Shown here piece by piece: positions 1 to 10,711 of a DNA stretch of 64,000 nucleotides. Position 1 is the first letter of the stretch; each line of letters starts with the position of its first letter. Below the pieces are notes generated by a model, which was not told where the DNA came from, searched no databases, and was given only the letters and a program-made list of their open reading frames with translations. Made by a program: the position numbers and the translations under genes. This DNA is from Jiulongibacter sp024742395 (GTDB lineage: Bacteria; Bacteroidota; Bacteroidia; Cytophagales; Spirosomataceae), in the NCBI GenBank assembly GCA_965249455.1, contig OZ252236.1, positions 1,984,001-2,048,000 on the forward strand. Reading direction: 5' to 3'.

Positions 1-37
1 GCTTTAGGTTTGTGAAGGATTTTGTTCGGATAGGCTG

Positions 38-84
38 ATTATAAAGAAGTCCAGAAACAAAATGTTTCTGGACTTCTTTATAAT
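38..84 (-). terminator. Hairpin terminator of the giant adhesin gene
   Basis: A perfect 21-nt inverted repeat (arms 38-58 and 64-84) encloses the loop AAAAT and starts 24 nt past the adhesin stop codon. No long T-tract follows on the minus side, so it may act by stem stability alone or protect the mRNA 3' end. Symmetry means it could also stop plus-strand transcription entering from the left. Confidence 0.75.
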
Positions 85-108
85 TATATGTCAAAATAAT
101 ATTTAGAA

Positions 109-3100
109 TCATTCCGGGCATTGATTTTGAATGGATGTTGAAAATACAGAGCCTTTTTCAACCGCGAAACCTGGATTTAGTTGTACATGTTTGCCTGAAT
201 GATATTCTACATTCGCATTGTCTGAAATGTTATTGGTTGCCTGAATAGTTCTTACAGCCCTATTGCTCGAAGTAAAGCCCGAAACGTCATCATTTGGTGA
301 AGTTAAGACTAAATCGGGTCCAATAATTTGTAAACTAAAAGTAGAGATACTAGAAGTTACAACAGGGTCAGAAGAGACGATTTTTAATTTGTAGTTATTT
401 CCAGAAAGTACGTCTGCAGGTATTTGACAATCAATTGACGAAGAGCTTCTGGAAAAGCCAATTAACCTTTGATTGAAAAATAACCCATTCTTGTCGGACA
501 AATAAACTCTAAATAAATTACCTGAAACAAAGCTACCGGTATTTGAGGATGTAATAGTAAAACTTTCACCATTGCAAAGTGTTCTTTTTGTCATCGATGG
601 TGGGTTAACAGTTCTAGTCCCTTCAATTATTGAGAAATGAATTACATCTGGTCCAACACTAATAGGGCCTTGAGCATTATTTGAGTTATAAGCCGTAGAA
701 ATAAAACTATAGAAGTTATTTTGCAGGTATTCTCCGCCAGTGACTCCATTATTGCCATCACCATATAAAGTATACACTTCTTCGTCGTCAATCCAATACT
801 GAAGATTTGAAGTGCCACTCAATTGTAATTTAACACTTTCAAAATCATTAACTTTACAATTTGGTATAGCAATAATATTTAAAGGTCTACTTACATTGTT
901 TTGCAAACTGAGGTTTTCAGAAAGTGGTGCGATTAACTCTGGGTAAATTCCTCCATACACAAGATAATAGGTGAAATTTAATGGAAGACAATTTACTACA
1001 ACAGAAGTATTTACAGTGTCAATGCAATTATTAGCTCCTTTTACTATTACTTCATAGATACCAGAATTTTCTTCTTTTGCGGTATTGATCTTTGGAGTCT
1101 GAAGATTACTGTAGAAGCCATTCGGCCCTTTCCAGCTAAATTCTACCCCGCTGGAGACCATTAGTTGAATTTCATCACCTGTCTCGTAAGGACTTGTACT
1201 ACTTGCAGATGTAACAAAAACCGGTTCTTTTAAAATAGCATTCTGACTGAGTATTACATTACAGACACCAGTATTTAAAACAAAGTGTTGATATGTACCA
1301 GAATCTAAATTTGAAAGAGTGAACTGGTTTTGATTCAAATCAATTTGAATTGATTTATTTACACCACTCTTTTTGTAAGTCAAATTGTATGTACCGTTGA
1401 CCACATTTAGTGAATTAAAGGTTATATATCCATCTTCAAGTTGGCATTTAGTTGGGTCCTGTTGACTTATTATAGAAATTGAAGGGGACAAAGGCTGAGT
1501 GATGTTAACCGTAGCAGAAGCGTTACAGCTATTTGCATCTGTGACAGTGACGGTGTAAGTACCGGCGGCGAGATTGTTTGCAGTAGCCAAACTTCCCCCA
1601 GCCGGAGCCCATGAATAGGAGTAGTTTGTGGTACCTCCAGTCACAGAGACCGTGGCAGCACCATCACTTAATCCATTACAGCTGACATTTGTTTGACTGC
1701 TGATAGTAGCTGAGAGAACGTTGGGCTGAGTGATGTTAACCGTAGCAGAAGCGTTACAGCCATTTGCATCCGTGACAGTGACGGAGTAAGTACCGGCGGC
1801 GAGATTGTTTGCAGTAGCCAAACTTCCCCCAGCCGGAGTCCATGAATAGGAGTAGTTTGTGGTACCTCCAGTCACAGAGACCGTGGCAGCACCATCACTT
1901 AATCCATTACAGCTGACATTTGTTTGACTGCTGATAGTAGCTGAGAGAACGTTGGGCTGAGTGATGTTAACCGTAGCAGAAGCGTTACAGCCATTTGCAT
2001 CCGTGACAGTGACGGAGTAAGTACCGGCGGCGAGATTGTTTGCAGTAGCTAAACTTCCCCCAGCCGGAGTCCATGAATAGGAGTAGTTTGTGGTACCTCC
2101 AGTCACAGAGACCGTGGCAGCACCATCACTTAATCCATTACAGCTGACATTTGTTTGACTGCTGATAGTAGCTGAGAGAACGTTGGGCTGAGTGATGTTA
2201 ACCGTAGCAGAAGCGTTACAGCCATTTGCATCCGTGACAGTGACGGAGTAAGTACCGGCGGCGAGATTGTTTGCAGTAGCCAAACTTCCCCCAGCCGGAG
2301 TCCATGAATAGGAGTAGTTTGTGGTACCTCCAGTCACAGAGACCGTGGCAGCACCATCACTTAATCCATTACAGCTGACATTTGTTTGACTGCTGATAGT
2401 AGCTGAGAGAACGTTGGGCTGAGTGATGTTAACCGTAGCAGAAGCGTTACAGCCATTTGCATCTGTGACAGTGACGGAGTAAGTACCGGCGGCGAGATTG
2501 TTTGCAGTAGCCAAACTTCCCCCAGCCGGAGTCCATGAATAGGAGTAGTTTGTGGTACCTCCAGTCACAGAGACCGTGGCAGCACCATCACTTAATCCAT
2601 TACAGCTGACATTTGTTTGACTGCTGATAGTAGCTGAGAGAACGTTGGGCTGAGTGATGTTAACCGTAGCAGAAGCGTTACAGCCATTTGCATCCGTGAC
2701 AGTGACGGAGTAAGTACCGGCGGCGAGATTGTTTGCAGTAGCCAAACTTCCCCCAGCCGGAGTCCATGAATAGGAGTAGTTTGTGGTACCTCCAGTCACA
2801 GAGACCATGGCAGCACCATCACTTAATCCATTACAGCTGACATTTGTTTGACTGCTGATAGTAGCTGAGAGAACGTTGGGCTGAGTGATGTTAACCGTAG
2901 CAGAAGCGTTACAGCCATTTGCATCTGTGACAGTGACGGAGTAAGTACCGGCGGCGAGATTGTTTGCAGTAGCCAAGCTTCCCCCAGCTGGAGTCCATGA
3001 ATAGGAGTAGTTTGTGGTACCTCCAGTCACAGAGACCGTGGCAGCACCATCACTTAATCCATTACAGCTGACATTTGTTTGACTGCTGATAGTAGCTGAG

Positions 3101-6100
3101 AGAACGTTGGGCTGAGTGATGTTAACCGTAGCAGAAGCGTTACAGCCATTTGCATCCGTGACAGTGACGGAGTAAGTACCGGCGGCGAGATTGTTTGCAG
3201 TAGCTAAACTTCCCCCAGCCGGAGTCCATGAATAGGAGTAGTTTGTGGTACCTCCAGTCACAGAGACCGTGGCAGCACCATCACTTAATCCATTACAGCT
3301 GACATTTGTTTGACTGCTGATAGTAGCTGAGAGAACGTTGGGCTGAGTGATGTTAACCGTAGCAGAAGCGTTACAGCCATTTGCATCCGTGACAGTGACG
3401 GAGTAAGTACCGGCGGCGAGATTGTTTGCAGTAGCTAAACTTCCCCCAGCCGGAGTCCATGAATAGGAGTAGTTTGTGGTACCTCCAGTCACAGAGACCG
3501 TGGCAGCACCATCACTTAATCCATTACAGCTGACATTTGTTTGACTGCTGATAGTAGCTGAGAGAACGTTGGGCTGAGTGATGTTAACCGTAGCAGAAGC
3601 GTTACAGCCATTTGCATCTGTGACAGTGACGGAGTAAGTACCGGCGGCGAGATTGTTTGCAGTAGCTAAACTTCCCCCAGCCGGAGCCCATGAATAGGAG
3701 TAGTTTGTGGTACCTCCAGTCACAGAGACCGTGGCAGCACCATCACTTAATCCATTACAGCTGACATTTGTTTGACTGCTGATAGTAGCTGAGAGAACGT
3801 TGGGCTGAGTGATGTTAACCGTAGCAGAAGCGTTACAGCCATTTGCATCCGTGACAGTGACGGAGTAAGTACCGGCGGCGAGATTGTTTGCAGTAGCCAA
3901 GCTTCCCCCAGCCGGAGTCCATGAATAGGAGTAGTTTGTGGTACCTCCTGTCACAGAGACCGTGGCAGCACCATCACTTAATCCATTACAGCTGACATTT
4001 GTTTGACTGCTGATAGTAGCTGAGAGAATGTTGGGCTGAGTGATGTTAACCGTAGCAGAAGCGTTACAGCCATTTGCATCCGTGACAGTGACGGAGTAAG
4101 TACCGGCGGCGAGATTGTTTGCAGTAGCCAAACTTCCCCCAGCCGGAGTCCATGAATAGGAGTAGTTTGTGGTACCTCCAGTCACAGAGACCGTGGCAGC
4201 ACCATCACTTAATCCATTACAGCTGACATTTGTTTGACTGCTGATAGTAGCTGAGAGAACGTTGGGCTGAGTGATGTTAACCGTAGCAGAAGCGTTACAG
4301 CCATTTGCATCCGTGACAGTGACGGAGTAAGTACCGGCGGCGAGATTGTTTGCAGTAGCCAAACTTCCCCCAGCCGGAGTCCATGAATAGGAGTAGTTTG
4401 TGGTACCTCCAGTCACAGAGACCGTGGCAGCACCATCACTTAATCCATTACAGCTGACATTTGTTTGACTGCTGATAGTAGCTGAGAGAACGTTGGGCTG
4501 AGTGATGTTAACCGTAGCAGAAGCGTTACAGCCATTTGCATCCGTGACAGTGACGGAGTAAGTACCGGCGGCGAGATTGTTTGCAGTAGCCAAACTTCCC
4601 CCAGCCGGAGTCCATGAATAGGAGTAGTTTGTGGTACCTCCAGTCACAGAGACCGTGGCAGCACCATCACTTAATCCATTACAGCTGACATTTGTTTGAC
4701 TGCTGATAGTAGCTGAGAGAACGTTGGGCTGAGTGATGTTAACCGTAGCAGAAGCGTTACAGCCATTTGCATCCGTGACAGTGACGGAGTAAGTACCGGC
4801 GGCGAGATTGTTTGCAGTAGCCAAACTTCCCCCAGCCGGAGTCCATGAATAGGAGTAGTTTGTGGTACCTCCAGTCACAGAGACCGTGGCAGCACCATCA
4901 CTTAATCCATTACAGCTGACATTTGTTTGACTGCTGATAGTAGCTGAGAGAACGTTGGGCTGAGTGATGTTAACCGTAGCAGAAGCGTTACAGCCATTTG
5001 CATCTGTGACAGTGACGGAGTAAGTACCGGCGGCGAGATTGTTTGCAGTAGCCAAGCTTCCCCCAGCCGGAGTCCATGAATAGGAGTAGTTTGTGGTACC
5101 TCCTGTCACAGAGACCGTGGCAGCACCATCACTTAATCCATTACAGCTGACATTTGTTTGACTGCTGATAGTAGCTGAGAGAACGTTGGGCTGAGTGATG
5201 TTAACCGTAGCAGAAGCGTTACAGCCATTTGCATCCGTGACAGTGACGGAGTAAGTACCGGCGGCGAGATTGTTTGCAGTAGCCAAGCTTCCCCCAGCCG
5301 GAGTCCATGAATAGGAGTAGTTTGTGGTACCTCCTGTCACAGAGACCGTGGCAGCACCATCACTTAATCCATTACAGCTGACATTTGTTTGACTGCTGAT
5401 AGTAGCTGAGAGTTGGGCATATGTTTGTAGTAAAGTAGGGTCATTTTCACCATTTTCATCAGCGATTTTATCTCCGTCAGTATCTGGATTAAAACCAGAG
5501 TCTGATACATCAGAGATTTGTAAATTCTCAGAATTTGTAGCATTAATGGTACTACTAATGGTATAAAGAGTATTGGACGGATTATTGGGGGAAACCTTCA
5601 ATACAATAGTTTCAATACCATTTCCACTCATTGTTGAGGTCTGCAATAAAAGGCTGTCGTTGGAAGAACCATTAAATGATTCGTTAAAAAACAAACTTCT
5701 TTTTTCAGAAGTATATTTTGGAGATTCAGTTATACTATAGTTACCGCTTCCAAAAATCGCATCAAGGTCTAATTGGAGATTAATAGAATCTAAAGCTGTT
5801 GTTCCAAGGTTTTGTATGTTATAAGTAAATGTAATTTCACCTTTACAATCTACACTTAGGTCTAAAGCATGGCCAATTGAAGTAAAGTTAATGATAAAGA
5901 CAGTTGAATCATTTTCATCCAAACCAAATGGAAAACCATCACCATTTGGGTCTGGGTCTGTTCCAAAATCTGAATAATCACTAGTTTTAGAGCCTAACGG
6001 AGCTAGAGCACTAACAAAGACTTGGTTAGTAAAATAGCCTTTACCTTGACCGCGATTTGTAACATTAGTTACATCAATTACTACCCTAATCTGTCCGGTA

Positions 6101-9100
6101 TCGTAGCCATTAAGGGTCCCAGAAGAGATTAAATCTTTGTCTCCGCTTCCATCGAATCCCAAATTTAATGCTATGGTTCCTGGATTATCTATAAAACTAG
6201 GACCAGAAGTTACAATGTAATTTCCTACCCCAAAAACAGCATCAAGGTCATTTGCAAGGGATAGGCTGCTTAGATTAGAGGCTCCAAGATTCTCAAGGTA
6301 ATAGTCTAATGTCACCAAGTTGCCTGTAACATTTGCATTTAGAGAGATACCAATATTGGCCTCGTCACCTATGATAATTTCTGTAAAGTCATCTTCTCCT
6401 GCATCCCCGGCATTACCATTACTGTTAGCGTCTGGTATAAATCCAGAATCAGACAAATCGGATACTGAATTTCCTCCAGGGTCTGTTGCTGTAACGGTAA
6501 CTTGGTTATTGTATATCCCAAATCCATTACCCTGATCTGTAACAGTATTAACGCTAATTGTAGTTCTAAATACCTCCTTTTCTCCCGGTCTGAGATAACC
6601 TCCTAGTATGATCCTATCAAAAATATTAAACCCAAAAAATTGTGGACTTAATGTTAAAGTACTGGCACCGGAGATATAAGCTGGTTGGGCTTGAATTGAG
6701 TAATTACCACTTCCAAAAACTGGATTTAAGGGATCTTGCATAAAAAAGTTCGTTAAGGTAACGTCACCAAGATTTTCAATAGTAAAGATGAATGTCAAGG
6801 TGGTACCATTAACTATGACTTGTTTGGCAATACCTACTGCAGGTGATCCTGTAATGATAACTGCGGTTGGATCATCCTCACCGGCCTCGCTTGGATCATC
6901 ATTACCATTGGGGTCAGGGTCGAGACCATCATCAGAATTATCAGAATAAATAAGGCCTGAAGGATTAGATCCGCTTATGACGACCTGAGAATTATAAACA
7001 CCATAGCCACTACCCTGATCTGATTCTGAGTCAACATTTACCACCAATTGAATTTGTCCCACAGCACCACTACTTAAGGTAGAAGATGAGGAAAGGATAT
7101 CTGTATTTGTGGAACCATCAAAAGAGCCATTTAAGGTAATTGTTCCAGGATCTATGATTAGAGTGGGATTTGTAGTGATAGTGTAGTTTCCTTTTCCAAA
7201 GGTTTCATCAAGATTGTCTGCTATGGATAAGTTTGATAGCGTACTCAAACTCAAATTCTCAAAATAGAGATCTAAAGTTACTTGTTTTCCTGAAATAGCG
7301 GCTTTTTGGGCAATACCTAGAAAATCTGCAGCTATGGTAAACGTAGTCGCATCATTTTCTCCAGCTTCATTAGCATCGCCATTTCCGTTTGGATCTGGGT
7401 CAGTACCCAAATCAGAAAGATCACTTAATATTCCACCATATTCACTTAAACCTGAAAAGGTAGATTGTAATGAATAATTGCCAGCACCTAAGCCTTGGAA
7501 ATTAGTAATATTATTAATATTGATTTTTAGTCTTATCTGTGCTGTTTCATCTACAGCCAAACTACTGCCTTGAGCATTTAGTAGTTCTTGATTTTCGCTG
7601 GTGCCATCAAAACTCGAGTTGAGTGAAATAGTACCGGGGTTATCAATAAAAGTAGGTGGTGAAGAAATATTGTAATTGCCGGGTCCAAAGACATTATCCA
7701 AAATCGTGGTTAGCGATAAGCTAGAGAAATTTAAATTACCTAAATTCTCTAAGAAGAAATCAAATGTAACTTCACTACCTGATACTGACGCTGTCAGAGC
7801 TATTCCAATAGAAGGGTCTCCATTAAGATCTATTGGAGTAGGGTCTGCTTCGGCAGGATCACCATCCCCATTTGGATCAACATTGTTACCTTTAGTGGAA
7901 ATATCGCTAATAGGATTGGCTTGTGGATCGAGTCCATTTAAAGTCACGCTTGATTGATAAATACCGACTCCAAAGCCCTGATCAGTAATATTAGTTATCC
8001 TAGTTTGAGTTTTAAATGAAATACTTTCACCTGCTCCAAGTGAACTACCGGCATTTAGAAGACTTGTATTGGAGTTACCATTATATCCCGAGTTATAATT
8101 AAACGTATTACTTCCAGAAACTGCAGTTGGATCCAATAAATGAATATAGTTTCCTGCCCCGAAAACTGCATTGAGGTTATTTGAGATAGTAATATTATTT
8201 ACGTTTCGGTTTCCTAAATTTTCTACATGATACAAGAACTCTACAGTATAAATGCCACTAGTTACATCTATCAGCTTATACTCAAGAGCAATCCCTATTT
8301 CATCTTTGGCTGCAATAGAAAAGCTTGATTTATCATTTTCTCCAATTTCATTGGCATTGGAATTACCATTTGGGTCAGGATCAGTGCCATCATCGGAATA
8401 ATCTTCTGATTTTACATTTGATGGAGAAAAACCAACAGCATATACCTGATTTTCGTAATTCCCCAAGCCCAAGCCCTGATCTGAAAGAATAATATTTTCT
8501 ACTACAATTTGAAGGGTGACTACTCCTGCCTCAGTCAATGAACCTACAGTATTATCAACAAGTTGATTGTCAAAATTTCCATCAAAATGTGGGTTTAATT
8601 GAAGGCCTAAGGAAGAGCCAATAAATTTACTAGACCTAATATTATAATTACCCACCCCAAAAACAGCATTAAGATCTTCAGTGACTGAAATTTTATTCAA
8701 AGGGGTATTGCCTAGATTTTCAAGAACAATATTTATAATAACGGAATCTGCAACAATTGATACTTGTTTTGCAACACCTATTGCCGGCTCTTCACCGATG
8801 ATGAAATTGGTGGGGTCATTCTCATCCGGGTCTCCTGCGTTTCCATTTCCATTTATATCTGGTTCCGTACCTTCATCGGATAAGTCTTGGGTTGTTTTGC
8901 CACCTGAAGAATTTCCTGAGGCAGTAGCCTGATTTTTATAGACACCAAGCCCTAAACCTTGATCCGTAACATTTGTTATGTCAATGACGACTTCTATTCC
9001 AGCCGTTTCACCAATCCCAAGAGTTCCACTACTAAAAATGTCGGTAGATGAACTACCATTATAACCTTCATTTAATATTATTGTTTCGGGATTATCAAAA

Positions 9101-9819
9101 AAGGAAGGAACAGTATTAATTGAATAATTTCCGGCCCCTAAAACGGCATCTAGGTTGTCTACAAGACTTAAATTCTGTAAATCACGATTTCCCAAATTCT
9201 CTAAATTGAACCTAAAGGTTGCTTGATTTCCATTCATGCTCGCTGACTTAGCGACACCTATCAGAGGATTTTGAAATAAATCTATAAGAGTTGGGTCATT
9301 CTCATTAGCATCACCAGCATCTCCGTTGCCGTTCGAGTCAGGATCTGTATTCCAATCTGATAAGTCAGAAACACTTCCTGATGTTGATCCTTCAGCTGTT
9401 ACCGTGACTTGGTTACTATAAATACCAAAGCCAATTCCTTGATCTGTTGGTGTGTCAATGGTAACGCCAAAAGTAAGGGTACCAAAGGATCTTGGCTCCA
9501 AGTCAGTTGGAACATTCAGGTATGAATTTGTGGAATTTAATAAATTGGTATTACTGGATCCATTGAAAGATGGATTTGCCACTAGAGTTCCAGTTGCAGT
9601 TGGAGGGGTGGATAAACTGTAATTCCCTGTTCCAAATACTGCGTCTAAATCTTCTAATACTTGAATTGTTGTTAAGTTTTCATTTCCAAGATTTTCAATT
9701 ATTAACGTGAATACTTGTTCTCTTCCCAAAGGCTCTACAGATTTGGCAATACCAATACTCGCTTGGCCAAATGAAGCAAAGGAAAATGAAAGAAAAATAA
9801 TTGTTAAAAGTCTGTTCAT
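109..9819 (-). CDS. Giant secreted adhesin with DUF11-like modules and 17 SprB-type repeats
   Basis: A 3236-residue surface or secreted protein. It opens with a signal peptide (MNRLLTIIFLSFSFASFGQA). About 1450 residues follow as nine ~145-residue beta-sandwich modules. Each starts (I/V)G(I/V)AK or similar, carries ENLGN and GNY motifs, and most close with an acidic DPNGNGD...END stretch that resembles a thrombospondin type-3 calcium loop. Residues 1470-2778 are 17 tandem 77-residue repeats of the SprB kind (SCNGLSDGAATVSVTGG, SYSWTPAGGS, GTYSVTVTDANGC). A degenerate repeat, an Ig-like domain and a C-terminal 3-coathanger-stack-like domain (NISDNANVEYHSGKHVQLNP) complete it. SprB of gliding Flavobacteria is a motility adhesin exported by the type IX system. 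Adhesion is inferred here; gliding is not shown. It is monocistronic with a terminator hairpin downstream. Confidence 0.85.
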   Translation of the reverse strand: MNRLLTIIFLSFSFASFGQASIGIAKSVEPLGREQVFTLIIENLGNENLTTIQVLEDLDAVFGTGNYSLSTPPTATGTLVANPSFNGSSNTNLLNSTNSYLNVPTDLEPRSFGTLTFGVTIDTPTDQGIGFGIYSNQVTVTAEGSTSGSVSDLSDWNTDPDSNGNGDAGDANENDPTLIDLFQNPLIGVAKSASMNGNQATFRFNLENLGNRDLQNLSLVDNLDAVLGAGNYSINTVPSFFDNPETIILNEGYNGSSSTDIFSSGTLGIGETAGIEVVIDITNVTDQGLGLGVYKNQATASGNSSGGKTTQDLSDEGTEPDINGNGNAGDPDENDPTNFIIGEEPAIGVAKQVSIVADSVIINIVLENLGNTPLNKISVTEDLNAVFGVGNYNIRSSKFIGSSLGLQLNPHFDGNFDNQLVDNTVGSLTEAGVVTLQIVVENIILSDQGLGLGNYENQVYAVGFSPSNVKSEDYSDDGTDPDPNGNSNANEIGENDKSSFSIAAKDEIGIALEYKLIDVTSGIYTVEFLYHVENLGNRNVNNITISNNLNAVFGAGNYIHLLDPTAVSGSNTFNYNSGYNGNSNTSLLNAGSSLGAGESISFKTQTRITNITDQGFGVGIYQSSVTLNGLDPQANPISDISTKGNNVDPNGDGDPAEADPTPIDLNGDPSIGIALTASVSGSEVTFDFFLENLGNLNFSSLSLTTILDNVFGPGNYNISSPPTFIDNPGTISLNSSFDGTSENQELLNAQGSSLAVDETAQIRLKININNITNFQGLGAGNYSLQSTFSGLSEYGGILSDLSDLGTDPDPNGNGDANEAGENDATTFTIAADFLGIAQKAAISGKQVTLDLYFENLSLSTLSNLSIADNLDETFGKGNYTITTNPTLIIDPGTITLNGSFDGSTNTDILSSSSTLSSGAVGQIQLVVNVDSESDQGSGYGVYNSQVVISGSNPSGLIYSDNSDDGLDPDPNGNDDPSEAGEDDPTAVIITGSPAVGIAKQVIVNGTTLTFIFTIENLGDVTLTNFFMQDPLNPVFGSGNYSIQAQPAYISGASTLTLSPQFFGFNIFDRIILGGYLRPGEKEVFRTTISVNTVTDQGNGFGIYNNQVTVTATDPGGNSVSDLSDSGFIPDANSNGNAGDAGEDDFTEIIIGDEANIGISLNANVTGNLVTLDYYLENLGASNLSSLSLANDLDAVFGVGNYIVTSGPSFIDNPGTIALNLGFDGSGDKDLISSGTLNGYDTGQIRVVIDVTNVTNRGQGKGYFTNQVFVSALAPLGSKTSDYSDFGTDPDPNGDGFPFGLDENDSTVFIINFTSIGHALDLSVDCKGEITFTYNIQNLGTTALDSINLQLDLDAIFGSGNYSITESPKYTSEKRSLFFNESFNGSSNDSLLLQTSTMSGNGIETIVLKVSPNNPSNTLYTISSTINATNSENLQISDVSDSGFNPDTDGDKIADENGENDPTLLQTYAQLSATISSQTNVSCNGLSDGAATVSVTGGTTNYSYSWTPAGGSLATANNLAAGTYSVTVTDANGCNASATVNITQPNVLSATISSQTNVSCNGLSDGAATVSVTGGTTNYSYSWTPAGGSLATANNLAAGTYSVTVTDANGCNASATVNITQPNVLSATISSQTNVSCNGLSDGAATVSVTGGTTNYSYSWTPAGGSLATANNLAAGTYSVTVTDANGCNASATVNITQPNVLSATISSQTNVSCNGLSDGAATVSVTGGTTNYSYSWTPAGGSLATANNLAAGTYSVTVTDANGCNASATVNITQPNVLSATISSQTNVSCNGLSDGAATVSVTGGTTNYSYSWTPAGGSLATANNLAAGTYSVTVTDANGCNASATVNITQPNVLSATISSQTNVSCNGLSDGAATVSVTGGTTNYSYSWTPAGGSLATANNLAAGTYSVTVTDANGCNASATVNITQPNILSATISSQTNVSCNGLSDGAATVSVTGGTTNYSYSWTPAGGSLATANNLAAGTYSVTVTDANGCNASATVNITQPNVLSATISSQTNVSCNGLSDGAATVSVTGGTTNYSYSWAPAGGSLATANNLAAGTYSVTVTDANGCNASATVNITQPNVLSATISSQTNVSCNGLSDGAATVSVTGGTTNYSYSWTPAGGSLATANNLAAGTYSVTVTDANGCNASATVNITQPNVLSATISSQTNVSCNGLSDGAATVSVTGGTTNYSYSWTPAGGSLATANNLAAGTYSVTVTDANGCNASATVNITQPNVLSATISSQTNVSCNGLSDGAATVSVTGGTTNYSYSWTPAGGSLATANNLAAGTYSVTVTDANGCNASATVNITQPNVLSATISSQTNVSCNGLSDGAAMVSVTGGTTNYSYSWTPAGGSLATANNLAAGTYSVTVTDANGCNASATVNITQPNVLSATISSQTNVSCNGLSDGAATVSVTGGTTNYSYSWTPAGGSLATANNLAAGTYSVTVTDANGCNASATVNITQPNVLSATISSQTNVSCNGLSDGAATVSVTGGTTNYSYSWTPAGGSLATANNLAAGTYSVTVTDANGCNASATVNITQPNVLSATISSQTNVSCNGLSDGAATVSVTGGTTNYSYSWTPAGGSLATANNLAAGTYSVTVTDANGCNASATVNITQPNVLSATISSQTNVSCNGLSDGAATVSVTGGTTNYSYSWTPAGGSLATANNLAAGTYSVTVTDANGCNASATVNITQPNVLSATISSQTNVSCNGLSDGAATVSVTGGTTNYSYSWAPAGGSLATANNLAAGTYTVTVTDANSCNASATVNITQPLSPSISIISQQDPTKCQLEDGYITFNSLNVVNGTYNLTYKKSGVNKSIQIDLNQNQFTLSNLDSGTYQHFVLNTGVCNVILSQNAILKEPVFVTSASSTSPYETGDEIQLMVSSGVEFSWKGPNGFYSNLQTPKINTAKEENSGIYEVIVKGANNCIDTVNTSVVVNCLPLNFTYYLVYGGIYPELIAPLSENLSLQNNVSRPLNIIAIPNCKVNDFESVKLQLSGTSNLQYWIDDEEVYTLYGDGNNGVTGGEYLQNNFYSFISTAYNSNNAQGPISVGPDVIHFSIIEGTRTVNPPSMTKRTLCNGESFTITSSNTGSFVSGNLFRVYLSDKNGLFFNQRLIGFSRSSSSIDCQIPADVLSGNNYKLKIVSSDPVVTSSISTFSLQIIGPDLVLTSPNDDVSGFTSSNRAVRTIQATNNISDNANVEYHSGKHVQLNPGFAVEKGSVFSTSIQNQCPE
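1486..5412 (-). repeat. 17 x 231-bp tandem coding repeats
   Basis: Seventeen head-to-tail 231-bp units encode the 77-residue SprB-type repeat. Copies differ at only a few positions, for example GTC/GCC giving T or A before PAGG, one ATG for ACG, and one QPNI for QPNV. The last unit (lowest coordinates) is the most diverged and ends QPLS. Such uniformity down to synonymous sites implies recent expansion or ongoing homogenisation. Copy number is expected to vary by recombination and to be fragile in short-read assemblies. Confidence 0.95.
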
Positions 9820-10320
9820 GTAGGTCTTGTTATAAAGTGGTTTCTTGAAAGGAGTAAGAACGTTTTAATCAGGAATATGTGACAACTAGTATTGTCAGAC
9901 GAATATTATGGAATTTCTAATTTTTTAAAGGCAGGAGAGCTTGAGTTTTTCATGGTCTTGAATTGATTGGTTTAAATCTTACTTCTTTTCTAATTACACT
10001 ATTACTGTAGAGTAAATTTCAAATAAGTTTATTGTCGGTATGATGACTTGGTATCTAAATACAAAAATAAACAAAGGCAATATTTTAAGTTCATCCCTAT
10101 ACGCAATATAGTACATGCTATCGATCTGGCGAAATTAATTACTGTGAAAACTCCCCTTTTCTAAGATTAGATTGAAGCAATATTGACCGAACTGTTTAGG
10201 CAAGTGATAATAGCCTGATAAACTTCAAAATTTAACAGATTATAGTAAAAAATACTTGATTGCAGTCAAAGTAACATACTTCTGTTTTATATTTACACCT
10301 TAACCGAATCAGATTTAGAA
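9820..10320. other. 500-bp divergent intergenic region
   Basis: This gap lies between the divergent adhesin and response-regulator genes. I see no ORF or RNA gene in it. It holds the response-regulator promoter (separate entry) and the motif TTTTTCATGGTC at 9946-9957. On the adhesin strand that motif reads ACCATGAAAAA, like the operator candidates near 20.4 and 28.6 kb. A minus-strand TATTTTTG at 10069-10062 fits a -7 box but has no convincing -33 partner. Confidence 0.5.
10256..10284 (+). promoter_or_regulatory. Bacteroidota-type promoter of the response regulator
   Basis: TTG at 10256-10258 and TACTTCTG at 10277-10284 are separated by 18 nt. They match the TTG / TAnnTTTG promoter of this phylum with one mismatch. 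The implied start lies about 30 nt before the ATG. Confidence 0.5.
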
Positions 10321-10695
10321 ATGTCATCACCCAAAAATGTCCTAATCGCAGAGGACTCCTCCGTAATCCAAAACTTAGCTAAGAAGATTCTTGAGTTCCA
10401 AAATTTTAAGATCACAGCTGTAAAAAACGGAGAGCAGGTTATTCAGCTTCTTGAAAAAGAGTCTTTTGATATTGTTCTTCTTGACATCAATATGCCCGTA
10501 ATGGATGGTATTGAATGTGTTCAGGCTATCAGAGAAAATGACGCAACTGCTGATATGCCGGTGGTAGCTATTACTGGAAATGCTAGAAATTATACTGAAG
10601 ACGAATACAAAGATGCTGGTTTCAATGAAGTTCTCATGAAACCGTTAAACTTTGACATGCTTGTAAAAGTGGTTAAAGACCTAACCGAAGCTTAA
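10321..10695 (+). CDS. Single-domain (CheY-like) response regulator
   Basis: A 124-residue receiver domain with no output domain. The acidic pair E11/D12, the phospho-acceptor D55 in LLDINMP, the switch threonine T85 (ITG) and K107 (MKPL) are all present, so it should be phosphorylated normally. Stand-alone receivers relay phosphate or control a target by protein-protein contact. No kinase is adjacent. The MBL hydrolase begins 16 nt downstream and is probably co-transcribed. The partner kinase and output are unknown. Confidence 0.9.
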   Translation: MSSPKNVLIAEDSSVIQNLAKKILEFQNFKITAVKNGEQVIQLLEKESFDIVLLDINMPVMDGIECVQAIRENDATADMPVVAITGNARNYTEDEYKDAGFNEVLMKPLNFDMLVKVVKDLTEA

Positions 10696-10711
10696 GAGTA
10701 TTCAAAACCAT

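Noticed and set aside
1486..5412. CRISPR-like array of regular repeats
   Set aside because: The units are 231 bp, contiguous without spacers and fully in the adhesin reading frame; they are protein repeats.
6320..8932. Plus-strand frames opposite the adhesin modules (for example 6320-6535, 7676-7957, 8681-8932)
   Set aside because: They are antisense shadows of a strongly supported gene. Their repeated occurrence follows the repeated modules.
10062..10069. TATTTTTG on the minus strand as the adhesin promoter
   Set aside because: There is no -33 element at a suitable distance, and a 240-nt leader would result. AT-rich DNA gives such boxes by chance.
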